The translations under genes were made by a program, and so were the position numbers. Below the pieces are notes generated by a model. That model saw only the letters and a list, made by a program, of their open reading frames with translations, searched no databases and was not told where the DNA came from. From Plasmodium relictum (Eukaryota; Apicomplexa; Aconoidasida; Haemosporida; Plasmodiidae), in contig NC_041690.1 of assembly GCF_900005765.1 (NCBI RefSeq), positions 1,240,001 to 1,304,000 of the forward strand: a DNA stretch of 64,000 nucleotides, read 5' to 3'. How positions within the stretch are numbered: the first letter of the stretch is position 1; each line of letters opens with the position of its first letter. This document shows, in pieces, positions 12,601 through 22,732 of this stretch.

Positions 12601-12990
12601 ATTAATGATAATAATAATAATAATGTTAATAATAATAATAATAATATTAATAATAATACTAATAATAAAAGTAATAATATCAATAATATTAATAACAGTC
12701 ATAATATTAATGATAATAATAATGATAATATTAATATTAACAATAATGATAATAATAATAATGATAATATTAATATTAACAATAATGTTAATAATAATAA
12801 TGATAATAATAATAGTAATGATAATAATAATAATGTTAATAATAACAATAATAATAATAATAATAATTGTAATATTAATAATAATAATAATAATAATAGT
12901 AATAATAATAATAATAATAACAGCAACAACAACAATAATAATAATAATGATATGAATAATAATAACAATAATATTAATAATAATAAATAA
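9640..12990 (+). CDS. MDR2: MDR2-type ABC half-transporter (HMT1/ABCB6-like) with Asn-rich tail
   Basis: Single exon, 1116 residues. Residues about 25-175 contain four or five hydrophobic helices, an extra N-terminal membrane domain typical of HMT1/ABCB6 half-transporters. A hydrophilic linker follows, then a six-helix ABC exporter domain at about 330-625. The nucleotide-binding domain is complete: Walker A GHTGSGKTT (about 690), signature LSGGERQRISIARC (about 793), Walker B IVIFDEATSLLD, and H-loop IIAHRLST. P. falciparum MDR2, one of the ABC half-transporters linked to heavy-metal export, has this layout, and the neighbours agree with its locus. Half-transporters work as dimers in a membrane; the substrate cannot be read from sequence. 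The last 165 residues are almost pure Asn with Ser, Ile and Asp, and carry a duplication. They are dispensable-looking and probably vary between isolates. Confidence 0.9.
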   Translation: MDVSNYEYLRNFGVKNEIKRRTIYKEKIIYHVADTIIFTALFLSCYKFNITLSYNYEKEVFYSFYKSLVDLVFLNLARIIYTIILLFFYSRVNKLNILENVYVFSRHLTGFLVILNSIKMINFHYNINVEAKSYNGIYFNVVRIIIMIYSLISSIYYFFIQYKLYNVKKKCIIASSELEKILLKDIKLKKYKLFKGDFTNGLLDEECSNMNSTMITRENKSLLELNFSYSKLYDSGTLYKDLNELKVSKKKSQNLNDLLKEKNATELLLSKKKKKYKNNTIDDDTESYSTNINYLENKLTYNEFKNILLPYLWPSRRVDLKGNILILRFYVVLIFFFIILSKIFSVICPIYLGIASNDVLEKNFSNSVFNLGLYVTFFFISKFLKELCGILYSQVQQSAFIELQESVFQSFHNLSYEWYSNKNSGGIMRIVDRGTESANNLMNSLLMYIIPAIIEGVITCIIFIFKYKNSLLGSILFIGLTLYIYATIKITKWRKKIRTKANKMDNVYHDIAHDSLTNYETVKYFSNEKFEIKRFCNALSNYNRYNLKILNSLGILNSVQQFILNGTLFFTLFCVIYMIIENGADSGIFISVIVYITNVFSPLSILGTLYTNIVKSFTDINDLTDVLREKIHVPDDHNLEPFSLTSYEKKFGVSIQFIDVNFHYPSQPLNLSLKNIDIFIPAGTTCAIVGHTGSGKTTISKLLYRFYDAEGEIKIGGRNINEYTRNSVRNIIGIVPQDTILFNETIKYNILYGKLNATDEELIQAVKSAQLYDFIESLPKKWNTIVGDKGVKLSGGERQRISIARCLLKDPKIVIFDEATSLLDSRTEYLFQKAVEDLRKNRTLIIIAHRLSTISSAEQIILLNKGRIIERGNHHYLLKLNGEYSQMWNMQSKSNEKHNEENSSNDKKKSPKDNMGVTNSFKNEDIAGDKSGSDYNAYLFNGCNSTYNNNGSNMSIYEDNNNNNNNNINNNTNNKSNNINNINNSHNINDNNNNNVNNNNNNINNNTNNKSNNINNINNSHNINDNNNDNININNNDNNNNDNININNNVNNNNDNNNSNDNNNNVNNNNNNNNNNCNINNNNNNNSNNNNNNNSNNNNNNNNDMNNNNNNINNNK
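12532..12722 (+). repeat. 105-bp-period duplication in the Asn-rich tail of MDR2
   Basis: A segment of about 85-90 bp encoding NNTNNKSNNINNINNSHNIN occurs twice, 105 bp (35 codons) apart, in frame. A further short repeat with the core gataatattaatattaaca appears at about 12724 and 12762. The rest of the tail is an (AAT)-type microsatellite. Confidence 0.8.
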
Positions 12991-13569
12991 TCAAGTAATT
13001 CTTAAAAATTATTCATGCGAATAAGTACCACAAGATAAGTATTAAAATATACTTTTAAAGGATTATGAATATAAATCAATAAATTTCATGATTATTTAGA
13101 TAAAGTATGTGAATAATTTAAATGAATAAAATAAGGAAAATAATTATAATTAGTATATAGTAAATAATATTTTTTAGAAACATAAAATTTTTATAATACA
13201 TTATAACTAATATAATTTTTAGTCTATTATTTTTAAGAAAAAATTTAATATATGTCGATATTAATTTTATATTTTATTTGTTAAATAGAAACCCTTTTTA
13301 TAATAAATTAAGTTCATTATATGTCTAGACATTTATAATAAAACATTTTTGAAAATTTTTCAAATTTTTTTATATAGATTCATTTATAATTTTTATATGT
13401 TTTTATTTTAATTTGTTGCATACAATTTTTTAATTGATGAGGATTGTTAACTGATAGTAATGCATTAACAGAAACTCATTAATACCTTTTATTTTTAATA
13501 TTATATTATTACATTCATTTTATTGTACTATTATCTAATTTTATCTAAGTAATTAAATTACTATATGCA

Positions 13570-13617
<48 letters not shown>

Positions 13618-14623
13618 TATTTGTGTACATGTTATTTTAAATTAAATTAATATTATTTATATACCTCAATCTTTTTTTTTTTTTCATTTCGTTTGTATAA
13701 TTAATCTTTGAATTTAATATTTATCCATAAATTAGTAAAATAAAAATTTATATAAGAATAGTTAAAAGTAAAAAAAAAATAAATATAAGAAATATATATT
13801 TACTTAAATATATTATTTGTATTTTTTTCATATACATTTATCTTATTTCTTTTTTTTATATTGTTTAATCTTATAAACGTCAAAATATATTATAATAATA
13901 TGAAATTTTTTTTTTAATATTTTTATTAATTCAAAGAAATTCATTATAATATATAATTTTTGTATTCAACTTATTTTTTTAAGAATTCAAGAATTCACAT
14001 AAAAAATTAAATGTATTAAAAAAGAAAAGTACAAATATAAAAAATTTTTATGTCTAAGAGAAGAGGAAAATAATAATATAAAAAAATAATAATAGCTATA
14101 TATTAAACTTTTATATTTGCAAAAAATAATGTTACAAATTTCCTTAAATTTAAAAAAAAAAAGAGAAATATGAGAAATATTAAATATAAGGTAAAAATAC
14201 AAAAACATTCTCCACTAAGTAAAAATATATAATAATATAGTGAATGCAAATACTAAAAATGTAAAAAAACAAAAAATTATATATATATATCTTATATCAA
14301 TAAACTAAATAATTGATAAAAAAAACTCAAAAAAAAGTAGTGATACCAAAAAAATATTAGTTTTTTTAAATAGTATGTTAAAAACATTGAGGGGATTTCT
14401 TTTTTTTTAATATATATTTTTCTTGTTCCATATGCATTATTTTATATTTTTTAATACATTTTTTTTTTTTATTTAATATATAATTTAAAATAAAAATTTT
14501 TATGAAATTAATATTTCATAAAATGAATAGAAAATATACTATACAACAGTTTCCTTGAGCATATATAATTAAAAATACAAATTTACTAAAATTATTGAGA
14601 AACATGTAATTATTAGAAAATAT
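12991..14623. other. Convergent intergenic region with a TA microsatellite
   Basis: This is the 3' flank of MDR2 and of the calponin-homology gene. It includes an uninterrupted TA run of about 42 bp at 13573-13614. ORFs here are short and composed only of AT-rich codons, so I see no gene. Confidence 0.5.
13573..13614. repeat. TA dinucleotide microsatellite
   Basis: An uninterrupted (TA)n run of about 21 units in the intergenic space. It is a likely length-polymorphic marker. Confidence 0.9.
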
Positions 14624-17600
14624 TTATCTATAGTTATCACATTTAATATCTTTGATTAAATCATTAATATAAAAATCGGATATGAACTTATTTTCATTAT
14701 TTAATTTTGAAATTCTAAAATTTGAAAAATTAGTTACAACTTGAGAATCTTTTGCATTTATTTTTATTCTTACGTCATCATTAATTATTTCTTTTTTTTT
14801 TAATTCGAAATTTTTATCTATATCAAGAGAAAAATTTAATGAATTATTTTTTTCATCTATATTTGTTAAATCGAGAATATATTTTTCATCTTCTTCTGGT
14901 AAATTATCCAATAAATATAAAATAGATGAATATTTTTTTATATGTTTTCTTATTGAACCAACAACATTTTTATAATTTTTTATAATTATGCTAAGTTCTT
15001 GCTGTTTCATTAGATGCCTACTTTCTAGATATATTTTGTCTTTATTTAATAAAAATATTTGTGAATTTAAATTATCTACATTTTCATTTAAAGAATTTAT
15101 TTTATCTGTTAAGAATTCTTGTTGTTCTTCTAAACATTTATATTTATTTTTTTGATTCATATTATCTTCCTTTAATTTTCTTAATTCTTTTTCTAAATCA
15201 GTTATTCTCTTCTTTTTTTCATTTAATTCATCTTCTTTTAAGTTCAAAAGATTTTGGAAAATTGCACATGACTCTTTTGCCATCTGGTTCAACAAGGAAA
15301 ACCAATTTTTATCTGTATTCAATATAATATCATCGTTACTGATATATTTTGTATTAAAATTATTAACTTTTATTGAATCTTTATTTGTATTCTTTACTAT
15401 ATTATTTGAGTTAAATTCTTTATTTTTATTTTCTCCAACTCTAATATCGATAAGAATTTGATCTTTATCTGTTATCATGTTATCTGTATCGCTAGTTGAA
15501 CAAAAATGTAAAATGTTGTTATTTTGTATATCATCTAAACAGACATTAAAATCATTTTTATAAAAATTTATTTCATTGTTATTCTCTTTATCTTTTAAAT
15601 TATTACTATTATTTAAATTATTATTATTGGAATTATCGATTGCATCATTTTTGTCTAGTTTTAAATTTATTGCTCCTTTATTGTAAATAATGTTTTTGCT
15701 AGAGTAATGATTTTTATCATTGATTTTTTTTTTATAGTTACAGTAATATTTATTTGTTATTATTTTATTAGAGCTCAAACTTTTACTAACTACTTTCCCT
15801 TTATTTTTATTCGATTCTATATTATTGTTGGAATGGCTATTTTTCTCATTGATGTTTTCTATTATAGAAACAAAATTATTACTGTTTTCACCCGAATCAG
15901 AATAATAATTATTATTTTTTTGCAATTGTTCATCATTTAATTTCTTAAATTCCTCATATCCTTTTTGTTTAGTTGCAATTATTTCTAGCCATACATTTTT
16001 TATTTCTTCTTGATTATCCTTTGATGAATTTCTTAATTCTATTGTTAACAATTTCACTAATTTATTCCATTTTTTTTCTCTAGCTTTATACATTTTTAAA
16101 TTCTTATCTACTTCTTTAAATTTCTGAATAGTGTTTTTGTATTTTATATTTTCATTTTCATAACAAGCATTGGTTAAAATAAGTAGATTTTTCTTTTCTT
16201 TTTCGTATTCCTCCTTTAATTCAACATATTGCTCTTTATAGATGTCCATGTTTAATTTAGTTGTTCCTATTATTTTTCTCAATCTATATTTTTCTGATAA
16301 ATAAAAATTTTCTTTATTTTTAGAGTACACATCAAAATTCTCTTTGGCTTGTTTTTGGGTTTGTTCATTTCTTATAAAATAATTATTTAGCAAACTATTT
16401 AAATTATAGATATAGTTGCATGCTTCGTGAATAATATTTCTATATTTATAAATATCACCTAGCATTTGCCAAAAGATATAAGTTAATTTTTTTTTTAATA
16501 TCACTAAGAATTCATTATGATTGATTAATGGAAGTTTATTATTTTCTTGGTTGTTTTTAATATTCTCTTTGTCTGAAATAATATTTTGCTTATATATTGA
16601 GCATATTTTATTTTTTTTTGATGAAAATAATTTTTCATTATTTTTAGTATTATATTCATTAATAGAATAAGAAAATAAATTATTTTCAAAAACATTTAAT
16701 TCTTGTTCTTTTTCACATCTACCTAATTTTTTCAAAAGATACATTAATTGAGCTTCCCTTTCTGTCTCTTCTTCAAATGAATTAAGGTAAATTTTTGGAA
16801 ACCATATAAAAGAAGATTCAATTACATTATCTGATTCTTCTATTTCTTTAATTTTTATAAAGTTAGAATGCTTATCTTCGGACTGATCTGCTGTATTATA
16901 TGTATCATTCATTTTTTTACATTTTTTTTTAAAATTTTCTAAAGTGCTTTTCCATATTTCTACATGCTCTAATTTCTTTTTGTAATATTCATTTATAGAT
17001 AATAATTTTTTATTTTTGTTTTCTAATTTTTTTATTCTATCATCTAATTCCATTGCTTTTTCAAAATTTTCTATTTCATTACTCGGTACTTCATTGGATA
17101 GAATTTTAAGATTTTCTATATTATCTTCATCCTCAAACTTTGTAATATTTTTTTTTTTATTTGGCAGATATTCTGTTGTGTTCTCATTTTTTACATAATT
17201 CATTATAAAGGCATTTCGTTCCTTTTGTATTTTTATCGATTCTGATCTCATTCTTTCTAATTGAAGTAATGAACTCATATAAACAATTAAACTAATTAGA
17301 GTACTTTCATCTAAATGCTGTGTAATTTCTTCTTCATTTATGTGATATTTTTTTTTGTTTCTTATTATATTATAAATAGCATTTTTAATTTTTTCTACGT
17401 AAAAATCTTTACTTAAATTATCACTTACGTTTTTTTTGTCTATATTTTTTTCTATAAATTCCAATATTTCATTAAAAATTTCACTGCTTTCTTTATGATA
17501 ATTATATATATTTTCTTTTTCTAGAACAATTTTACTAATCATGGTCCTTATATTTAAAATCTCGTTTTTAATATACTCATTATTCAAAATATGTTCTTTG

Positions 17601-19663
17601 TTTTTTTCATTTAGCAAATATTTTAACTTCTTAATAGAGTATTCTATACTGTTATTCATATAATAATCATTATGTATAACTGTTTTTTCTTTGTTTATAT
17701 CATCTTCTACATACTTTTCCTCTTTTTTATTTTTATATTTATCTTCTTCATTATTGCAATTAAAATTAAAAAAATTAGTTTTTTTTAATATATCGTTACT
17801 ATAATTTTCCTTTATTGTTGAATCTACTGATGTCGTTTTATTACTTTGTGTAGAAATTATCTTATCAAATAGAAAGTTACCATTATCCATATTAATGTCA
17901 TAATCTCTATTTTCTTTAAATTCATAATTGCTACTTTTCAAATAATCCTCTATATATGAATCCTTTTTATATTCATCGGAAGAATTCATGTGTTTATTTT
18001 CACTATTTAAAACATCCAGATCTAATAAAAGATCTTCTTCTATATGATTTAATTTTGATTCAAAATTTTTTCTCACGATAACTATATTTTCTAAATGCTG
18101 CTGTTTTAAATAAAAAATTTCTGCTTCATATTTTTCCTTAAGTTTTTTTAATTCTGTATTGTATGATGTTTTTATATCATTAATAGTTTTTTTGTTAATT
18201 TTTTGTATTAATTCCATTTCTTCTCTCTTTATATCTAATTCTTTTTTATACATTTTAATTTGTGTTTTTAAAAAAGAAATAAAGGAATCTCCTTTTATTT
18301 TTTTATTCTGGTCATTCCATATAACTTCTAAGTTCATATAACTTTCATCATTAATTAAATTATTTAAAATACTATCATTTTCAGTTTGAGAAGAAGCATT
18401 TACTTTGCCTTTTTTAAGGTCCAAAACGAAATTATTTTTATCAATGCAATTGCTATCATTAATATAAGGTAATTTAAACAAATTCAAGTTAGGAGCAGAT
18501 AAATTATTTTTGTTATTATCATTTATTTTATTCTTATAGTTATCATATTTTTCTTTTTTAGTATTAAAATAATTAAAAAAGCTACCATTATTGGAAGCAG
18601 AAATATCATTAAAATTGTATGAGGCGTTTTTTTTTTTTAAATTGATGTCACAGTTATTATTAAATAAAGTATGATTAACATTAGATATATTTGAATTACT
18701 TTCATCAATATGTTTGTTATTTAAATTTATCTTAAAAGAACTATGATTTTTAGTATTATTATTATTATTATTATTATTATTGTCGTTGTTTTTATAATAG
18801 ATATTATTAAACTTTGAATAATTTTCTTCCTTATTCTTACTGATTTCTATATTATTGAAATCAATTTTTTTTAAAGAATTCAAAGAATAATTATTACTTA
18901 AATTTTCTGATGTTACAAATTTTGAATTTAAGCGAAAATTTTCTTCTAAATCATCAATATTAGAATTTTCCTTCTTTAAATTGTTGTATTCCTTATTACT
19001 GTAATCATTTATATATTTTTCAAAATTATAATCATCATCATATTCTGATTTATCTATACAGTCTAAATTTTCTTTCTGATGTTTTAATTCATTAAAATTT
19101 TCACTAACTAATATATTATTTTTTGAATTATTTTTATCTATTTCATTTCCTTTAATTAAATTATTTAAATTCAAAGTAGAATTCGAAATTTTTTCAAAAA
19201 AACGTTCTGGTAATTGTACACTTCCAGCTTTTACTAAGCATGTTAAGGGTTCTTCACTAGACATAAAATCCGTTAGTTTCTGGTCAATAGGATATGCTAA
19301 TATAAAATCACATTCATGATGCTTAACTAAAGAATATAAAAAATATAATATAATTAATGATTGATAACATTTTTTAAAATTCTCTGTAGCTATTTCATCA
19401 AAATTGATAAAATCTTTATCAATATTTACACAGTCTAATACATTTCTTATAATCTTCCAATTTTTTTTTTTTTTAATGTCATTTATAGGATTAATATTAA
19501 TACAACCCTTATATTTGTTCATTACATTAGGCCATATATGCTCAAATAATTGCAAATATATATCTCCATCTTTTAAATTTTTAAACTCAAAATTTTTTCT
19601 ACTCAAAAGTTTTTCCACCCATTCAATTAATTCTTGTTTTCCTATTTTTGTTTCATTATGCAT
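14624..19663 (-). CDS. Calponin-homology domain, long coiled-coil protein
   Basis: Single exon, 1679 residues. Residues 1 to about 135 form a CH-type fold of the EB1/Hook/spef class: KQELIEWVEKLL at the start, LKDGDIYLQLFEHIWP, then KNWKIIRNVLDCVNID. After an Asn-rich low-complexity stretch (about 180-440) come long coiled coils at about 470-550 and 860-950, and a strong one at about 1470-1570 (ITDLEKELRKLKEDNMNQ). This is the plan of a microtubule- or actin-associated linker. CH domains of this type bind microtubules or cargo adaptors. In Plasmodium the likely settings are the spindle, flagellar axoneme or cortical microtubules, which is inference. A CH-domain gene beside MDR2 agrees with the order I recall for P. 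falciparum chromosome 14. Confidence 0.82.
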   Translation of the reverse strand: MHNETKIGKQELIEWVEKLLSRKNFEFKNLKDGDIYLQLFEHIWPNVMNKYKGCININPINDIKKKKNWKIIRNVLDCVNIDKDFINFDEIATENFKKCYQSLIILYFLYSLVKHHECDFILAYPIDQKLTDFMSSEEPLTCLVKAGSVQLPERFFEKISNSTLNLNNLIKGNEIDKNNSKNNILVSENFNELKHQKENLDCIDKSEYDDDYNFEKYINDYSNKEYNNLKKENSNIDDLEENFRLNSKFVTSENLSNNYSLNSLKKIDFNNIEISKNKEENYSKFNNIYYKNNDNNNNNNNNNTKNHSSFKINLNNKHIDESNSNISNVNHTLFNNNCDINLKKKNASYNFNDISASNNGSFFNYFNTKKEKYDNYKNKINDNNKNNLSAPNLNLFKLPYINDSNCIDKNNFVLDLKKGKVNASSQTENDSILNNLINDESYMNLEVIWNDQNKKIKGDSFISFLKTQIKMYKKELDIKREEMELIQKINKKTINDIKTSYNTELKKLKEKYEAEIFYLKQQHLENIVIVRKNFESKLNHIEEDLLLDLDVLNSENKHMNSSDEYKKDSYIEDYLKSSNYEFKENRDYDINMDNGNFLFDKIISTQSNKTTSVDSTIKENYSNDILKKTNFFNFNCNNEEDKYKNKKEEKYVEDDINKEKTVIHNDYYMNNSIEYSIKKLKYLLNEKNKEHILNNEYIKNEILNIRTMISKIVLEKENIYNYHKESSEIFNEILEFIEKNIDKKNVSDNLSKDFYVEKIKNAIYNIIRNKKKYHINEEEITQHLDESTLISLIVYMSSLLQLERMRSESIKIQKERNAFIMNYVKNENTTEYLPNKKKNITKFEDEDNIENLKILSNEVPSNEIENFEKAMELDDRIKKLENKNKKLLSINEYYKKKLEHVEIWKSTLENFKKKCKKMNDTYNTADQSEDKHSNFIKIKEIEESDNVIESSFIWFPKIYLNSFEEETEREAQLMYLLKKLGRCEKEQELNVFENNLFSYSINEYNTKNNEKLFSSKKNKICSIYKQNIISDKENIKNNQENNKLPLINHNEFLVILKKKLTYIFWQMLGDIYKYRNIIHEACNYIYNLNSLLNNYFIRNEQTQKQAKENFDVYSKNKENFYLSEKYRLRKIIGTTKLNMDIYKEQYVELKEEYEKEKKNLLILTNACYENENIKYKNTIQKFKEVDKNLKMYKAREKKWNKLVKLLTIELRNSSKDNQEEIKNVWLEIIATKQKGYEEFKKLNDEQLQKNNNYYSDSGENSNNFVSIIENINEKNSHSNNNIESNKNKGKVVSKSLSSNKIITNKYYCNYKKKINDKNHYSSKNIIYNKGAINLKLDKNDAIDNSNNNNLNNSNNLKDKENNNEINFYKNDFNVCLDDIQNNNILHFCSTSDTDNMITDKDQILIDIRVGENKNKEFNSNNIVKNTNKDSIKVNNFNTKYISNDDIILNTDKNWFSLLNQMAKESCAIFQNLLNLKEDELNEKKKRITDLEKELRKLKEDNMNQKNKYKCLEEQQEFLTDKINSLNENVDNLNSQIFLLNKDKIYLESRHLMKQQELSIIIKNYKNVVGSIRKHIKKYSSILYLLDNLPEEDEKYILDLTNIDEKNNSLNFSLDIDKNFELKKKEIINDDVRIKINAKDSQVVTNFSNFRISKLNNENKFISDFYINDLIKDIKCDNYR

Positions 19664-22600
19664 TATTGAATAAAAAAAAATTATACAATCAAAAAATTAG
19701 GATAATAAAAAAAATAAATAAATAAAATAAAATAAATATACATACAAACAAGTGTAAAAGACAATATTTATTAAAAAATATAATAATATAATAAGAATAA
19801 ATATATGCGATATACTATTTATGTGATAAAGAAATAAATTTCATGCAATTAAGATGTAACAAATCAAGAAAAGAAACATAGTCGTATAACATGAACACAA
19901 ATATATATAAATGACAAAAAAGAAATAAAAGAAAAGAAAAAGAAATTAACAATAAAAAGAATAATTATACATTCATTTTACAAAATTTAATCATTATTCA
20001 ACTAGGAAAAAATCCTGTATACTTATCCTTAGTTATTAAAAAAAAAAAAAATACTATTCCTAAAAATTTTTAAATATTAAAAAAAAAATTATGCTATAAA
20101 ATTTACCGTAAATATTTAAATGAATTATTAAAAATATTTTTTAGAGAATGATATGCTTATATTAGTATTTTCATTTGCACTTTTGGTGCTTATAGTGTAT
20201 TTATATTATAGATTTCCATTAAAAAAAATTATTTTAAATATTGTATTTTTACAAAATATTAATATATTCTAAATAAAAAATATTTTAAAATTTTGGTTAT
20301 AAAAAAAAAAAAATGTGTAAATGTATATAACTATTTATTTTTTTGTATACTTGTACTTTTTTTTATTTCTATTTTTCACATATATATTTTTTTTTTTCTA
20401 AAAATTAACATATATGCAACTTTTTTAAAATTTTTTTTTTTTTTATTTTAGTTTTATAACTTTTACTAATTATTACTATTATTTATTTATTATTTTTTTT
20501 AATAATAAATCATGAGATATTAAATTTATAAAAAAAACTACTCTAATATATTTAAAAATATGTTTCTTGATTAAAGTGTGTTACATATACGCATTATTGT
20601 TTAATATTTGTCAGATAATGAAAAAAAAAAAAAAAAAAAAATACATTTAATAAATGCACTATTTATTAATAAATTAATATAATAAAAAAAAATTATAAAA
20701 GTACTATTCTTTAAAAAAATAATGAGTTAATATTCTATTTCATTTTACAGTTTTTTTTTTTTTTGAAATACTATGATATCAATAAATAAAACTGGTTACG
20801 TATTTAAGAATTTTTCGGTGCGTAACACTACTATGAAAAAAAAAAAATATTATATATATATACGTGAAGAATCATCTAATATATTTGTGAATCTTTAATA
20901 ATATATATATCGTTATAGTTCAATTTGTTGTTAAATATAATAATATTTTATAATGAGAAAATAAAAATGTACTTTTTTCAAATTAGAAAAAGTTATAATT
21001 TGAACAAAATAATTGGGAATTTTATTAATTTTTATAATATATGATAGTATAATTTTGAATTATTACACATATATATGCATAATACTAATTTTTTATATCT
21101 CATTAAATATTCTTATATTTTCCTTAGAATTCTATTTTATTAATCATATTTCTAAAATGAAAGTAATATATATTAGATGCTTATCTATAAGCATAATATT
21201 CTTTGATTGCATTGACACATATAAAAGACTTTTAGCTCCTCTAATAACTTTTATTTTTTTATAAATCAAAAAGTATTTTTTTTTTAAAGAATGTTATGTG
21301 AAATATAAAAAAAAATTTCATTAAAAATAATAAAGTTAGAAATATTTTTAAATTAAAAACTTGCAATTAAAAGGGAAAAAAATAATTTTGTATTTATTTA
21401 CTACTAAAAAATTTAAGTTTATTTTTTAAAAAGAAAATTAAAAAAATCACCCTAATTTTTAAGTGTTGTCATATTCATAAATTTCTTATTTAATTTTTAT
21501 ATTCACTTTGAAATATTCGAAATTTTCTTTTGAAAATATAGAAAAAAAAATAAAAATTAAATAGTGATATAGTAGAAATAATTATAGAATGTTATGATAT
21601 TTATTCTAATGACTAATAGAATCAAATAAAACCTCCGTATATTTTCACCATTAAAAAACATTTTCATGAGTATTCTCTTTCATTTCTTTAAGATTTGTAA
21701 TAAAAACTCTCATACATTAATACTTTTCTTTTTCCCATAATGTTTCTAATAAATAGTTGGAATTAATCTACACAAATTGAAAAATTACTTCAAAATTTTT
21801 ATAAATATATTAAAACTACATCTAAATATATATTAAAAGAATTAAATAAAAAATTTTCTTTTTTGAAATAGTTACATTTTATTTGAATATCAATATATAA
21901 TATGTATTATTTTTTTTTTAATTCATATCAAAATAATTATACTTTAAGAAAAATTAGATATTCAACATAAAATAGTGAAATAATTAATAAGAATTCTTTA
22001 AATTGGAATGTAACAAAGATGATAATCTTCTAAAATAATTCTAGTATAAAAATGCTTATATATATAAATTTTAAGACATTTTTTTTTTGTGAAAATAAGA
22101 AAAAGGAAAAAAAAATTTTATCTTAAAATTATTTTATATTAAAAAAAAATAAGATATATATTTTTTGAATTTACCATTGCTATTACAAACTTAAAATTAA
22201 GAATAAATATATATATTACATAATAAATAATATAATATTATTAATTTACACAAATTATTATGAAAATATACTTCAAAAAGTAAACATCTAAATTAGAAAA
22301 AAAAATGGATTTTTATTATTAAAATACAAATAAAAGGAAAAAAAAAAAATAAATAAAATAAATGAAACGATATGAAATAAAATGAAATAATAATAAATAA
22401 ACAAATAAATAAATATATAAATAAATGCAAAAATAAATAAAAAAATACATATAAAAGGAAAAATTTAATTAATTCAAAAATTAAAATCAATTAAAACAAA
22501 ATTAAAAAGGTTAAAATATAATAAACAAAATTTGCTTATAATAGAGTTAAGCAAATTAGCAGATAAAAAAAGGGGAGGACAAGATTAAGAGATAAATGTG

Positions 22601-22732
22601 CAGTTTTAAAAACTAATTTACTGGATAAATATGTATAAAAAAAAAAATACTAAAGTAAATATAAAATAAAATTATTTTATATATAAAGAAAAATAAAAAA
22701 AGATTATTGAAAATTAAAATTATGTCAGAAAA
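19664..22732. other. Large divergent intergenic region with two possible small coding units
   Basis: This 3 kb lies between the divergent CH-domain and acyltransferase-like genes and should contain both promoters. Two stretches look less random than the rest. One is a 39-codon hydrophobic ORF at 20153-20272. The other is a possible two-exon unit at 20773-20821 joined to 21129-21264. Neither matches a family I know, so they are listed as findings rather than genes. From 21300 on I see only AT-rich low-complexity sequence. Confidence 0.4.

Noticed and set aside
12454-12968. Long Ile-, Leu- and Asn-rich frames on both strands
   Set aside because: They are frame shadows of the AAT microsatellite in the MDR2 tail.
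21013-21264. Intronless 83-residue membrane protein
   Set aside because: It lacks an ATG start, and its first half consists of AT-biased hydrophobic codons. Only the part after the acceptor at 21128 looks protein-like, so it is treated as a possible exon.
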